DNA from: Rosa chinensis
Taxonomy: Eukaryota; Streptophyta; Magnoliopsida; Rosales; Rosaceae
Direction of reading: 5' to 3'
Length of the DNA stretch: 64,000 bases
NCBI RefSeq assembly: GCF_002994745.2
Contig: NC_037092.1
Location: 18,529,501 to 18,593,500 of the forward strand
Positions 44,082 through 56,499 of the stretch are shown piece after piece; the stretch's first letter is position 1; the number at the start of each line of letters is the position of its first letter. Made by a program: the position numbers and the translations under genes. A model generated the notes under the pieces. The model saw nothing but the letters and a program-made list of their open reading frames with translations. It was not told where the DNA came from and made no database searches.

Positions 44082-44445
44082 CCATGTGTGAGTGGGATTC
44101 AAGGAGGATGAAATCCAATGTTGTTGTCTCTAATTCAAATTCGTATTCCCATACTAAAAGTGAAACAATTCAAGTCATCGAACGAAATTCCCACTCACAA
44201 CAATGTTTGTATGAGACAGGATTTCTCAAAAAAGCCTCACTTCTTCTGCTACCGAGTCCATGTGCGAGTGGGATTCAAACGTGCCGAAATCCAATATTAT
44301 CTCTAATTCAGAATCCTATTTCAAACGTGCTAAAAAAGATTCTTAGACCGGATCCGTCTCCTATAATTAGTCAATGGAATACAGTCTGTGGCTCTACGAT
44401 TACAATACCCTAAACTCTCCGAATTCTTCCTATTTGAGATCCACG

Positions 44446-45168
44446 ATGGGTTTTGCTACAGAACGCGAAAAATTGGTCTACACTGCTAAGCTGGCTCAGG
44501 AGGCAGAGCGATACGATGAGATGGTGGATGCAATCAAGATAGTTGCAAATCTTGATGTTGAATTGACCCTTGAAGAGAGAAGCTACCTCTCTTTTGGGTA
44601 CAAGAATGTTGTTGATGCTCGGAGATCATCATGGAGGATCTTATCATCAACAGAGCAGACGGAGGGGGCGAAAGGAAATAATATTCACATGAAGCATCTA
44701 AAGAAATATAGACAGACAGTTGAATCAGAGATATCAATTATTTGTAGAGATATCATCTCAGTGCTTGATAGTCATCTCATCCCTTCGACTTCAGATGGTG
44801 AATCAACTGTGCATTATCATAAGATGAAAGGAGACTTTTATAGGTATCTCGCAGAAATCAAGGCCGGTGATGAGAAAGAGGAGGCTATCAAACAGTCGAA
44901 GAAAGCATATTTCAAGGCCCTCACTGTTGCAGAAGCTGAGTTGCCTCCTACAAATCCCATCCGTTTGGGTGCGGCTTTGCACTTGTCAATCTTATATCAT
45001 GAGTTCCTGAATAATCCGGAGACGGCCTGCCGTCTTACAAAGATAGCTTTTGAGGAAGGCACTGCTGAGATTAATACACTAAACAATGAACCATACAAGA
45101 ATACCCTCATGGCCTTGAAACTTTTAAGGGAAAACTACAGCTTGTGGACTTCCCAACTTCCACATTAA
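44446..45168 (+). CDS. Divergent intronless 14-3-3 protein
   Basis: One exon gives 240 residues from the ATG at 44446 ([26 protein letters not shown], cut here by motif). An in-frame ATG 72 bases upstream would add an atypical tail, so I choose the internal one, which matches the family start. 14-3-3 proteins are dimeric phosphoserine readers. The binding-pocket residues are present: Lys and Arg in [16 protein letters not shown], and Arg-Tyr in [11 protein letters not shown]. The C-terminal half is unusual: [15 protein letters not shown] replaces the common LALNFSVFYYEI, the last signature reads [19 protein letters not shown] with one residue fewer than usual, and the tail stops at QLPH without the normal acidic extension. 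Lack of introns suggests a retrocopy. The frame is fully open, so it may be expressed. Confidence 0.85.
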   Translation: MGFATEREKLVYTAKLAQEAERYDEMVDAIKIVANLDVELTLEERSYLSFGYKNVVDARRSSWRILSSTEQTEGAKGNNIHMKHLKKYRQTVESEISIICRDIISVLDSHLIPSTSDGESTVHYHKMKGDFYRYLAEIKAGDEKEEAIKQSKKAYFKALTVAEAELPPTNPIRLGAALHLSILYHEFLNNPETACRLTKIAFEEGTAEINTLNNEPYKNTLMALKLLRENYSLWTSQLPH

Positions 45169-45807
45169 TGTGCACTGTTATTTCAGGAGTTCTCATGCAA
45201 ATGTAAGTTTTAGAGGAATAGTGGTAGTTTTAATTTAGATTAGACCCTTCCAGTCTCCTTCCTCCCTCTACGACTTCTTCTAGGGATATATTTTTAATTG
45301 AATATTTTTTGTGTCTTGGTGTGAATTGCAAACAATTATATTTACATTGCATCTCTGAAGTTGCGCCTAGCCGCCTATGGTGTGCTAGCTTGTTGTGGTA
45401 TCTAGCTACCTTCAACAATTTCCCGAGTGATGAACTCTCTCAAGTCTCAAGTGGTTACATAAATGAAACAAAAATATAAAAAAAGCTTCACTTCTTCACT
45501 TCTTCACTTCTTCTTAAAGAGCCGTGCGAGCCTGCTATATTAATTAGCAAGACAATACCATATTTGCCTGAAGAATCAACATTTTTTTATTTTTTTGTAA
45601 CTATAAACGTCAATAACAATTACAATTGAAATGTAGAATAACTAGTTCCTAAATCAAACTCATGACACTATAGTTTAAATAGCTTTGTGACCTATATTAA
45701 CTAGGAAAAAAGACCTTCACCAAAGCCAAAAGAAATGGGATCTAATAAGACATTTCTGGTTGTGAAGTAGCACATACATATTTGCCAAGCGTTTGCACCC
45801 TAAAGCA

Positions 45808-46054
45808 TGTTGACTTGTGAGTCATGTTGTGTAGAATAAGTTTGCTTGCATATAAAGTAAACTTATAGGAGAAGGATCTTGTAGAAGAAGGATCTTGTAG
45901 AAGAAGGATCTTGGAAAACAACTACACTTGGAGAACAAGATGTGTAATATAGTAGTGCAGGGCTTGTATATATACCCCCATTTACACCATTGAATTGATA
46001 TGAGAAAATTCATCACTCACAAATATCTCTTCCTTTCCATTTCATATTTTGACT
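45808..46054 (+). repeat. 5' LTR of the 10.6-kb copia element
   Basis: 247 bp; includes three tandem copies of a 16-bp unit around 45865-45915 that occur once in the 3' LTR. Confidence 0.9.
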
Positions 46055-46517
46055 TGGTATCAGAGCAAAGGTCTAAGAGGAGTACTTTGTCTCTTTGTTT
46101 TTCCTTCATTCTTCTTTCCTCACACTTTGGGGTAAGATTGTTCATTCCTCTAATTCAGAGGTTAGGATTGTTCTCTATCTTTTAGAAGGTAAATTTTATC
46201 CTTGTAACGTCGAGCTTACTCGCCCAACACCACTAGGTCCATCCAATTAATGCGATGTCTAGGCCAAGGATCGAATAAGAGAAAGGTAACCAAAAGGTTG
46301 AAAAGTGAGCATTGCTCCACCAAAATCTTAACCCTCCTTATCTGGTCGCATTAAAAGGAGTTACCGAAAGGTTGTGTGATAGGCAACACCCAAGGATCAG
46401 ATTTCTTTTCTCTTTACTTAGGAAGTACTGCTGCTTCTTGACTAGTCGATTAATCCCTCTCGACTTGTCAAACATACCTTCTGTCTCAATTCCGCTGCAT
46501 AATTAAGTTTTTTCATC

Positions 46518-46772
46518 ATGGCATTCTCTCAATTGTTCTGCAACTACCGCAAGAACTTTGGTCACACCAAATTAACATGTTACAAATTGGTTGGCTACCC
46601 ACCTAACTACTTTAACAATTCGAAATCTGATGGTAAGATCTCTACATTGGTTGTTCACAGAAATCGAGGTAAGGTTAGTGTTGCTTTACAAAATTCTGAC
46701 TTTATTGGTGGAGATACTTGGACAAATCCCTTTTTTCCAGTTTGTCACCCCCGCCTGTGTCTAGTGTTATAA
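46518..46772 (+). pseudogene. Copia gag zinc-knuckle remnant
   Basis: Reads CNYRKNFGHTKLTCYKLVGYPP, a CCHC knuckle in which the second Cys is Arg. The preceding gag body is not found between 46067 and 46517. The frame ends soon after, so this is a broken gag tail. Confidence 0.7.
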
Positions 46773-48460
46773 ATGCTAATGGTGAGTCTTTCCCTGTAAT
46801 GGGGATAGGTAGAATTCGAGTCACTCCTGCTTTAGAGCTTCATAATGTGTTATATGTTCCAGCTTTATCTCATCATTTAATATCCGTATCACAATTAAAT
46901 GCTCAGTCTAAGTGCTCGATAACATTCTTCCCTATGTATGCCATTTTTCAAGATCTTCTCACTAGGGAAATAATTGGTCGTGGATATTTGAGGGGGAAAC
47001 TATTCCATCTTGATTGCATGTATGGTGGAGAGAAGCCAACAAAGACAACCCGAGCTGCTTTGACAACAAGTTCTGGTCAAATTAGTGAGGTATGGTTGTG
47101 GCATCGCCGTCTTGGGCATCCTTCTTTTAGCAATATGAAAAAAAACATGCCTTCTTTGTTTATTGGGATAAATGAGTCTACTTTACATTATGAAACCTAT
47201 GTTCTTGCTAAGAGTCATCGTGCTAGTTATCCTTCAAGTGTTTCCAATAAAAGTGCTACCCCTTTTGATATTATTCACTCTGATGTGTGGGGACCTTCCA
47301 GAGAACCCACTGTTTCTGGAATGCGTTATTTTGTCTTGTTTATTGATGATTGCACTTGATTATCATGGGTAGCATTGCTTAAATCTAAGGATGCTGTGTT
47401 TTCTGCTTTTCAAGCCTTCCAAAAAATGATTCAAACACAGTTCAATTGTCATATTAAAGTTTTTTGTTCTGATAATGGGGGAGAGTTTGTTAATCATGAT
47501 TTTCAGAAACATTTCCAAGAACAAGGTATAATCCATCAAACCACTTGTCCCCAAAGACCTGAACAAAATGGTGTGTCTGAACGTAAAAACTGTCATCTTT
47601 TAGACATAGCACGAGCATTGTTATTTGGTGCTCATATGCCCAAGTATCTGTGGGGTGAAGCAGTTCAGACTGCTTCACATCTTATTAATCGCCTTCCTTC
47701 CAGTGTTCTTCAGGGGCGTATTCCCTTTGAAGTCTTGTCAACCCATGTCTCTATTCCTTCCTTCCATAATCTTCCTGCCCGTGTCTTTGGTTGTGTAGCC
47801 TTTGTCCACATACCCAAAAATCAGAGGTCAAAGTTGGATGCCCGAGCTCTGAAATGTGTATTTGTGAGTTATAGTTCTCATCAGAAGGGCTACAAGTGCT
47901 ATCATCCACCTACTCGGAAGTTCTATGTTACAATGGATGTAACATTCTATAAGGACATTTGTTATTTTACCCCCAACAACATTTCTTTTCAGGGGGAGAA
48001 TGAGTTTATTGACGAGATATTTGTTGGTGGAGCATTGAAGAAAAATCATGAGGATGAAGAAGAATGTACTGACTACCATGATTCGACTGGTCAAAGTATC
48101 CAAATCAACCAATCAATGACAGATCCGAAGGAACAAAGAAGCTTTATTGACCAGTCAAACTTATCCATCAACCAGTCAAATCCTAGGGAACATAGTCTTG
48201 ACCAGTCAAATTCTGTGGCAGAAGAACACCGAACCTTTTTCGACCAATCAGAAAATCAAGCCAAAGAACCTTTGACAGTGACTCCCCCTCCTCAATTATC
48301 CCTCATTGACCAAGATTTCCCAAGTTCTGAAGATTATCTAGAGGTACGTTCTAAATCCATATATGCGTCTAATAATAATGTTGAACCTACTCTTGTTGAG
48401 TCTGGCCCAACCAAATATTCCTTACCTAACCGATCAACTCGTGGTCAACCTACCAAGAAG
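46718..48460 (+). pseudogene. Copia integrase region with premature stop
   Basis: The frame 46718-47359 gives ELHNVLYVPALSHHLISVSQL, the GAG-pre-integrase motif LWHRRLGHPSF, and the integrase start IIHSDVWGPS, then LFIDDCT and a TGA at 47357-47359. The same frame continues from 47360 with LSWVALLKSK, FCSDNGGEFVNHDFQ (second catalytic Asp) and QNGVSERKNCHLLDIAR (Glu), so a single CGA to TGA change explains the stop. A repeated TTGACCAGTCAAA-type word occurs several times near 48090-48210. The frame is cut at 48460 by the nested element. Confidence 0.85.
48135..48460 (+). repeat. Copia segment duplicated on both sides of the nested element
   Basis: The stretch from AGAAGCTTTATTGACCAGTC to CAACCTACCAAGAAG at 48135-48460 recurs at about 54200-54525 with few changes. 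In the second copy the frame continues into reverse transcriptase; in the first it is cut by the nested LTR. Confidence 0.85.
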
Positions 48461-48946
48461 TGTTAATGTTAGAAACTGAAAGCTCTAATTAACGTTAGAG
48501 AGAAGAGAGAGAGAGAAGACACCCAACATATAGTGGTTCGTCTCCCGCCATAGCGGGAGACTACGTCCACTTGAATATTGCACTATATGTGTCAGGCCTT
48601 GAGGCCCAACATGATTACAGGAGGTGTTGTAATGGGATGATTTTAGTTGTGGGAGGAGGCATTCCTTTTATAGGTGAAGGAATGCTTCTCCTTTACATTT
48701 TCTTAGATGTGGGACAAGAACCCACTATTCTAGTCTTGAAGCCATGTTGTTAAGGCAACTTGGCAAGGTTGGGAACTTGGCTTCCCCACAAGCTCTTGAG
48801 CACTTCCGACATCATGGCGTAGCTTGGACGTCGGGCTATGGGATTCATATTGTCGTTGGGTCCCACCATGGCTCGTGGGCCCCCCACGAGGGTGTTGTTT
48901 ATGCTTGGTGACATAGATATTAGCCTTATTAGTAGAGGTATCTACA
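48461..48946 (+). repeat. 5' LTR of the nested element
   Basis: 486 bp. Contains a GAGA tract and a perfect hairpin CTCCCGCCATAGCGGGAG near 48542-48559. Confidence 0.88.
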
Positions 48947-51900
48947 AGTCCCCGAAGTCCCTAAGTGAGAGGAGCTTCTTGGTTGGAGAGTTATAAACAT
49001 GATGTCATCAAGCATAAATAATGTCCGAGAGGCGCCTAGTCCCTACAAGTCCCCGAACTCCGTAAGCAAGAAGAGACTCGTTAACCTGCACAACAAAGAC
49101 AAGAAAAATGCGCATATGTAAAATGCTTGTTGTATTGGGCAATGTACGTGAGTTGTATTGATATGCATTGGCATATCCGAATGTACGAGGTGCACGATAC
49201 ATGTTGATGTATATATGTGAATGGTGTCGAGTACGATTGGTTTATGGCATATGAGCTCGAGAATGCACATGATTATGTAAGCATAGTAAGAATGATCATA
49301 TGAGGTGAATACGATGCATAAAATGTGTGATGTGCGCAAGGAAATGAATGAGGTTGAGATGATGAGGTTACACCCGTGAGGCGTATGTTGCACGAATCGT
49401 GAATGCTAGAGTTTGTAACTCAAATGCGGATGTTTATGTTAGTTTGGTTTCCGCTCGTATTAATGGAACGGGAAACGAATTCGATTTGTGGCAAATGACA
49501 AATGGTAGAAGAATTCAATGTTCCATTAATGTGCATTATGCTGAGGAGACGCGAGTGTAAAGCTCGGGAATGCCGGGAAGGCAAGAGCGTTAGAGCTCGG
49601 GGATGCCGTGAGGCATTTAACGGGTAATTCGAAGGTGATACCGTGAGGCATGAGCGTAACCGTTGCTAATTATGTTGGGCCATATGTGCAAGTCCCCGAA
49701 GTCCTCAGTCAAGGAGGGTTTTCTTGCAAGGTTGATATCAAAGCGTAGCTTTGTGCCATATATTGAGCATAATGAGTGCGAGTGCGTCGTCCATCTAGAA
49801 TTTTGTTGGAGCGAACACTTTTGCCCTTTCGGGTGGGCCCCTGCTAGGCCCTCCGAGGAGTCCCGAACTCCTGGTTATAGACCTCCGTATGGTCGAAAAA
49901 TTGTTTGATGAGTGGAGCTGCGTTTGAGCAGTGGGCGTTAGGTGGCGAACCTAATCTTTCATATCCAAGCGTCGAGGGTTAACTGCCGGATCAATGGCTG
50001 CCATGGGCTGTGTTAACCGGTCCCTTTACTCTTTCCTGAAGGAGAAAATCTTGACTGCAATACCACGTAGCGGTCACTGTCACTGTGAAGCGTTGCCTTA
50101 CCGCTTGGTGGTTGGTCGTAGACCACAGACTCGTGGAGTCTAAACCCGTTTTAGTTATTTTTCCCGTAGGGAGTGTTTGACAAAGTATGGTGCCCGGAGG
50201 CTAGACAATATATTTACATATAGTGTACATATAAATCTTGCTAATTGTATGAAGGACAATAAATGAGCATAGCAAGTAATATATGCGGATCTTATGACCA
50301 TGTAATGTGCATAATATAGATAGTTGCAAGTGTAATGGGTGTCCATAAATTTTTTTTTTTTGTTTTGTTTTTTTGGAGTAGCTCTCGGTGAATAGTATGA
50401 AGCATTGTGAACTTGGGGCTTAACTAAAGCATGTTGGATATGTTCGAGCGAGTTGGGTTGTGTTCGAGCAAGTTGGGTGTAATTGAGCGGGTAGGCGCTA
50501 TGCGAGCATGCGGGGCTTGGCCCAAGCAAGTTGTGGCCCTGCTCGATACCCAAGTGAGTCGTAACCCAAGCAAGTCATAATCCGGACAAGTTTAATTAAG
50601 TCACAAGTGTGACAACGTTTCAAGCATGACATAGTTTGTTTAAGTGAGTGTCACATTAAATTGATTTAAGCATGACATGTGTATAGCATGTACTTGTAGT
50701 AAAGTTTGCTAATAACATTTTGCATTTTGTAAACATGCTTAAGGATCATTGAGACGTATGTGAAGCATGACATATGTAGCATGTGAGGCCTAGAAAGTGT
50801 TGCCAAATTTACGAGATGTTGTAGGCATGCTCAAAAGTTATGAAAGCATGGCATGGTAATAGCTCAAATTGAAAGAGCGTAAAAGAGAAGATATAGTTAC
50901 TTATCTTATGCCGATTTGGAGCGAGTTGGAATTGGAATTTATATGTAAGTACCCAAACCATGTTGGAGTTGTTCAAGCATGACGCTTCAAGTGATCGAAT
51001 AATGACCGCAAATAGCTTGTTTGGCCTTGTTCGCATAAGAGGTGTTTGGTTTGGAGTGATTGATCTTTCTTCCTCTAGAAACACAATAAGTGATTAATAC
51101 ATAAGTTTGTAATCAATATTTGCAGCTTGTTCTTAAGCTTTGATATAATCAAGATTTTGAATATATGTATAAAGTATAAGCAATGTAGCAACAGATGACA
51201 AATAACTTATGTGATTCTGTATCACTAATATGATAAGCTTTGTTTAATCAGCCAATATGATACATATGTGGCTGTGTGTAGTTAAGTCTGAATGTATAGA
51301 CATAGTGGCTATGTTTAATAATCATGCTCTTGTGTGTATTTGATATAAGCAACAGAATAGGCAATTTGGTATTTATGGTTTGCTCACTGGAGATACATTT
51401 TGCATGTATTGAGACGTAATATTTAGATGCCACTAAAATTATACAAGTGAAAAATCATGGAGCCCCATACTGACAACAGAATGAAATGATATATATATAT
51501 ATATATATGCACAATTTGGAACGTATAACATTCTTGAGGTCTAGGATTTGACAAAGGAGTATGGCTAAAGTTTTGATTGACTAAAAGAATGTAATGGCAT
51601 GGTACTTTCATGTTAAGAAAATGCGCAGTGATGAGCATTGGGTTTCCATTCACACCTCATAAGCTGCAAGGCTAAAAGTGCATATAGTATTGACGGCATG
51701 AGTTCTCATGCTTGTGTGTCAATAAATGAAGGGGGACGGTGCATGCAACCAATAAGCATGGCCATATATGTTTAAAAGAATGCTTATGCTGCCAAAGCGT
51801 GGCACTATATTAGGAGCATAACAGGTATGTATATAATCAACACATGATGAGTCATGGGGCAATTATATAATTGGATAAGCATGTGATTTGCAGGACCCGT

Positions 51901-53674
51901 CATATATATCTAACACTGTGAGCATGCTTATATGATTCAGAATCATGAAGATAGCATGTAAATATACAACAGCACTTATCTCAGACTTGCAGACTCCGCA
52001 AGAGGATGGTGAGGATTGCTATTTTCAATGTTCTAGGATCGAAGAGAGTTGCTGATCGATTGCCGGAATGCCCAGAATAAATGATGAGTGTTCGTTAGGA
52101 TTTCTTGGAGGTGCTGATCGATTAGCGGAGCTTTTGTTATTGGCGGAGCCGCTGCGATGCCTAACCGACTAGGTCAAGATTGTTGACGCTGGAGGTGTTT
52201 GTTGGAGAATGGTACTCTTGGAGGAGCTTTGTTTAGCGGGTCTGCTGCGTTAAGCTTTGTGCCGCTGCGCTAAGTTGGTTGTGACGGGAACGTCAATGGT
52301 CACAACGAGAGCGTCAATGGTTGTGATGGGAACGTTCGGTGGTTTGGCTGTGTGCATCCGGCAAGTCTGCATAAGTGAGCAATCAAAGAGGACATAGCTT
52401 TGGCGCTAATGCTGATCAGGGGATAAAGCTTGGCGGTAGAGCTTCTGGGTGTCTAAAGTAAATACCGCTAGAGGTGGTGGTAAGCCATGAAGCTGCGTCA
52501 AATTTTTTGTATGGCGGTGGTTCTTGTTGGCGGTGCGACAACAAATAAGGCTCAAAGTTGGCGGTTGGCTGGCCGCCAAGATTGCAAGGGTTGATCAAAG
52601 CTTGACGGACCTTACTTAGCGGAGGCTTGCATAGCGGTGCCTAGCGGTTGTCGGAGCTTTGCTTAGCGGTTGGCGGAGGTGCCTTGCTTGGTGAAGTGTC
52701 ACTGGCGGTAGTGTATGTCGTTCAAACTTTACCTGGCGGAGGATTGTGCTTACCCATTCGCTGATCTTAGAAGGCTGCTTGTGAAGCTTGGCAGTTAATG
52801 AGAATTATTAGCTGAAGAGGTCGTCAATATTCCTGATGAGAAGCTCCGTCAATAATCGCCATTAAGAATAGTGAGGGGAAACCTCGTCGAGAAGCTCTGC
52901 CAAGAAGCTAGCATGACGCTGATGGTGATGCAGGAATTGGGTGACTGCTTATCGGTGACCCAATTAGGTGAATTGACTCGCTAAAAAGGAAGTAACGGCC
53001 GTTACATTAGGTGATGGGGTGATTCAATGAAGACTTGTCGGTGCTGAAGCGAGATTGAGCGATGACGCTGATCAAAGAAGATGAACTACTGCAATTGAAT
53101 GAGGATGTCGGTTCGACATTGAGGCATGTGTTGGTGGTGATTGAGGAAGAAGATTGGGTGCACGCCAAAGGTGGAGGTGACACAGCGTCAACTGATTCAG
53201 TGAATAGCCGAAGGATGCAGTGCAGATTACGGAGGTGAAGGGAGTAGTGTTGATGATGGAGTGTGTCAAGGATGGCGGAAGTCATGCTTATAGGTGGCCA
53301 GACTAGATTTATGGGTGTCCAAAGTAAATGGGCACCGACAGTTTTTTTTTTTTTTTTTGTTTATCGCCAAGTATGGAACTCTTTTGTGTTTTTACCATCA
53401 AAGATGGGATATTTTGTTGCCTTTAGTTGGCGTTGACCTGTCTTTAATTGGCGTTGACCAACCTTGATTGGCGTTGACCAGCAGTTTGACGTCTTGCATT
53501 CGGAGCCAAAGATGATCCGAGAAGATTGAGACAGTGTTAATCAATGAAGATGATCCCAGTGAGCAACTTTGATAACTCAAAGAAGAAAATAAAAATTCTT
53601 TAAGCTCCGTTAAGCTGACTTAACGCATGGTAAGTGACGAAGCCATTGTATCGACTTCCCACAGACGACGCCAA
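48947..53674. other. Interior of the nested LTR element
   Basis: 4.7 kb with no coding signal. The word AGTCCCCGAA.TCC recurs at about 48947, 49048 and 49691. 52010-52960 is rich in GCGG/GCTGATCGATT-type words, and a TA run lies at 51490-51508. Nothing else recognised. Confidence 0.6.
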
Positions 53675-54167
53675 TGTTAATGTTAGAAACCGAAGACTCT
53701 AATCAACGTTAGAGAGAAGAGAGAGAGAGAAGACACCCGACATATAGTGGTTCATCTCCCGCCATAGCGGGAGACTATGTCCACTTGAATATTGCACTAT
53801 ATGTGTCGGGCCTTGATGCCCAAGGCCCAACATGATTACAAGAGGTGTTGTAATGGGATGATTTTAGTTGTGGGAGGAGGCATTCCTTTTATAGGTGAAG
53901 GAATGCTTCTCCTTTACATTTTCTTAGATGTGGGACAAGAACCCACTATTCTAGTCTTGAAGCCATGTTGTTAAGGCAACTTGGCAAGGTTGGGAACTTG
54001 GCTTCCCGACAAGCTCTTGAGCACTTCCGGCCATCATGGTGTAGCTTGGACGTCGGGCTACAGGATGCATATCGTCGTTGGGTCCCACCGTGGCTCGTGG
54101 GCCCCCACGAGGGTGTTGTTTATACTTGGTGACATAGATATTATCCTTGTTAGTAGAGGTATCTACA
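53675..54167 (+). repeat. 3' LTR of the nested element
   Basis: 493 bp, slightly longer than the 5' LTR through a small duplication (GCCCAAGGCCCAAC). Same hairpin as in the 5' LTR. Confidence 0.88.
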
Positions 54168-54336
54168 TAGTCTTGACCAGTCAAACTTATTGACCAGTCA
54201 AAGAAGCTTTATTGACCAGTCAAACTTATCCATCAACCAGTCAAATCCTAGGGAACATAGTCTTGACCAGTCAAATTCTGTGGCAGAAGAACACCGAACC
54301 TTTTTCGACCAATAAGAAAATCAAGCCAAAGAACCT

Positions 54337-56125
54337 TTGACAGTGACTCCCCCTCCTCAATTATCCCTCATTGACCAAGATTTCCCAAGTTCTGAAGATC
54401 ATCTAGAGGTACGTTCTAAATCCATATATGAGTCTAATAATAATGTTGAACCTACTCTTGTTGAGTCTGGCCCAACCAAATATTCCTTACCTAACCGATC
54501 AACTCGTGGTCAACCTACCAAGAAGTATGAGCCCATTCTTCATGCTAAATCTAAATATCCAATTGCAAACTTTGTGTCAACTCATAGATTGTCAAAGTCA
54601 TATAAATCTTTTGTGCATCAAATATCCTCTGTATCTGTACCCAATAAAGTGCAGGAGGCTTTGAGAGATCTAAAGTGGGCCAAGGCAATGGAAGAAGAAA
54701 TGGAGGCGTTAGAAAAGAATCACATATGGAAACTTGTACCACTTCCTCGTGGCAAAAGGATTGTTGGGTGTAGATGGATTTTTATTGTGAAACATAATGC
54801 AGATGGTACAATAAGCAGGTATAAGGCGAGGTTGGTGGCGAAGGGGTTTACTCAGACATATGAGGTTGACTATGATGAGACTTTTGCTCTAGTAACCAAG
54901 ATGAATACTGTTCGGGTGTTATTATCATTGTCAGCTAATCTGGACTCGCCACTCCATCAGTTCGATGTCAAAAATGCATTCCTTCATGGGGAATTAAATG
55001 AAGAAGTGTACATGAATATTCCTCCTGGTTATGCACCAGATACACCTGGTGATGTTGTGTGCAAATTGAAGAAGTCTCTTTATGGACTTAAACAGTCACC
55101 CCGAGCGTGGTTTGGCAGATTCACTCAGTGCATGAGACGCTTTGGATACAAGCAAAGCAATTCAGACCACACCTTGTTCCTAAAGCACCAAAAGGGAAAG
55201 GTAACTGTGCTTATTATATATGTGGATGATATGGTGATAACAGGGGATGACTTGGTAGAAATTGGAAGTCTTCAGAAGAAGTTGCCATCTGAGTTTGAGA
55301 TGAAGAATTTGGGAGACTTGAAGCATTTCTTAGGGATTGAGGTAGCCAGGGGCAAAGACGGCATCTTCTTATGTCAACGCAAGTATGTGTTGGACCTCTT
55401 AGCAGAGCATGTTGGATTGTTGCCCGATTGACACTCCAATCGAGCAAAATCATAAACTAGCAGAATATCCTGATCAGGTTCCAACTGACAAATCAAGATA
55501 CCAGAGGTTAGTAATTTGTCACACACTAGACCTGATGTTGCTTATGCAGTTAGTGTTGTGAGTCAGTTTATGCATAATCCAAGTGAACGGCATATGGAGG
55601 CAGTGGTAAGAATCTTGAGGTACTTAAAGTCAGCACCAGGAAAATGTTTAATGTTTTCTAAATATCAACACCTCAATGTTAGTGGATATACAGATGCAGA
55701 TTGGGCCGGTTCTATCACAGACAGGAAGTCTACATTTGGATACTTCACCTTTGTGGGAGGAAACCTTGTTACCTGGAGAAGTAAGAAGCAAAAAGTTGTT
55801 GCAAGGTCAAGTGCTGAAGCTGGATATAGAGGTATGGCACATGGAGTGTATGAACTTCTGTGGCTACAAAATTTACTTTGACATTTGGGTTTTAAACCTA
55901 AGTCAGCAATGCAATTGTACTGTGATAACAAAGCAGCTATTGACATATCACATAATCTTGTGCAACATGACCGTTGATCGACACTTCATTAAGGAAAAGC
56001 TTGATGCAAAGTTAATCTCCTTTCCTTTTGTTCCAACCGAGGAGCAATTAGCGGATATACTTACCAAAGCTGTATCTAACAAGTTGTTCCATGACTCACT
56101 AGCTAGGCAAGGTGGGTCTTCGTGA
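54337..56125 (+). pseudogene. Copia reverse transcriptase and RNase H, frameshifted
   Basis: 54337-55431 encodes the copia RT: WAKAMEEEMEALEKNHIW, VGCRWIFIVKHNADGTI, YKARLVAKGFTQ, FDVKNAFLHGELNEEVYM, SLYGLKQSPRAW and the catalytic YVDDM. A frameshift at about 55420 ends it at LLPD; DTPIEQNHKLAEYPDQVP follows in another frame. RNase H at 55516-55881 has DVAYAVSVVSQFMHNPS, GYTDADWAGS and SSAEAGYRGMA, ends in a stop, and resumes with LYCDNKAAIDISHN and EEQLADILTKAV. The catalytic residues are kept but the chain is broken, so the element would need help to move. Confidence 0.88.
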
Positions 56126-56151
56126 CGTTTATGTCCCAACTTGAGGGAGAG

Positions 56152-56382
56152 TGTTGACTTGTGAGTCATGTTGTGTAGAATAAGTTTGCTGGCATATAAA
56201 GTAAACTTGTAGGAGAAGGATCTTGGAGGACAAGTACACTTGGAGAGTAAGTTTACTTAGAGAATAAGATGTGTAATATAGTAGTGTAGGGCTTGTATAT
56301 AAACCCCATTTACACCATTGAATTGATATGAGAAAATTCATCACTCACAAATATCTCTTCCTTTCCATTTCATATTTTGACT
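56152..56382 (+). repeat. 3' LTR of the 10.6-kb copia element
   Basis: 231 bp, followed by AAGCC, the 3' target duplicate. Confidence 0.9.
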
Positions 56383-56499
56383 AAGCCAGGTTCCACCCAG
56401 GTGCTTTGAGTATTAGTACATGGTTGTAGATATAGCTTGCATTTATCTGTTAGGTAGTTTCGATATGAAGAAATCCAAGCACGGCCACAAAGCTTAGGG

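Larger units (their letters stand above)
48461..54167 (+). mobile_element. Nested non-coding LTR retrotransposon, 5.7 kb
   Basis: LTRs at 48461-48946 and 53675-54167 start TGTTAATGTTAGAAAC and end GGTATCTACA. They differ mostly by C/T and G/A changes. The 4.7-kb interior has no gag or pol frame, as expected for a LARD-type non-autonomous element. CCCACAGACGACGCCAA lies just before the 3' LTR. No 5-bp target duplication is present: the left flank is AGAAG and the right flank TAGTC. About 325 bp of copia sequence instead occur on both sides. Confidence 0.85.
45808..56382 (+). mobile_element. Copia LTR retrotransposon, 10.6 kb, with a nested LTR element
   Basis: The LTRs are 45808-46054 and 56152-56382, both starting TGTTGACTTGTGAGTC and ending CATATTTTGACT. 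The primer site TGGTATCAGAGC follows at 46055 and a purine tract TTGAGGGAGAG precedes the 3' LTR. Flanks are AAGCA and AAGCC, a 5-bp duplication with one change; the empty site reads AAGCC in the other segment copies. The 5' LTR has a 16-bp unit (AGAAGGATCTTGTAGA) three times, which explains its greater length. Most of gag is missing, integrase has a stop, and pol has a frameshift. It is non-autonomous now. Confidence 0.9.

Noticed and set aside
49000..53600. Many small frames in the nested element
   Set aside because: None shows gag, protease, integrase or reverse-transcriptase motifs; treated as non-coding interior.
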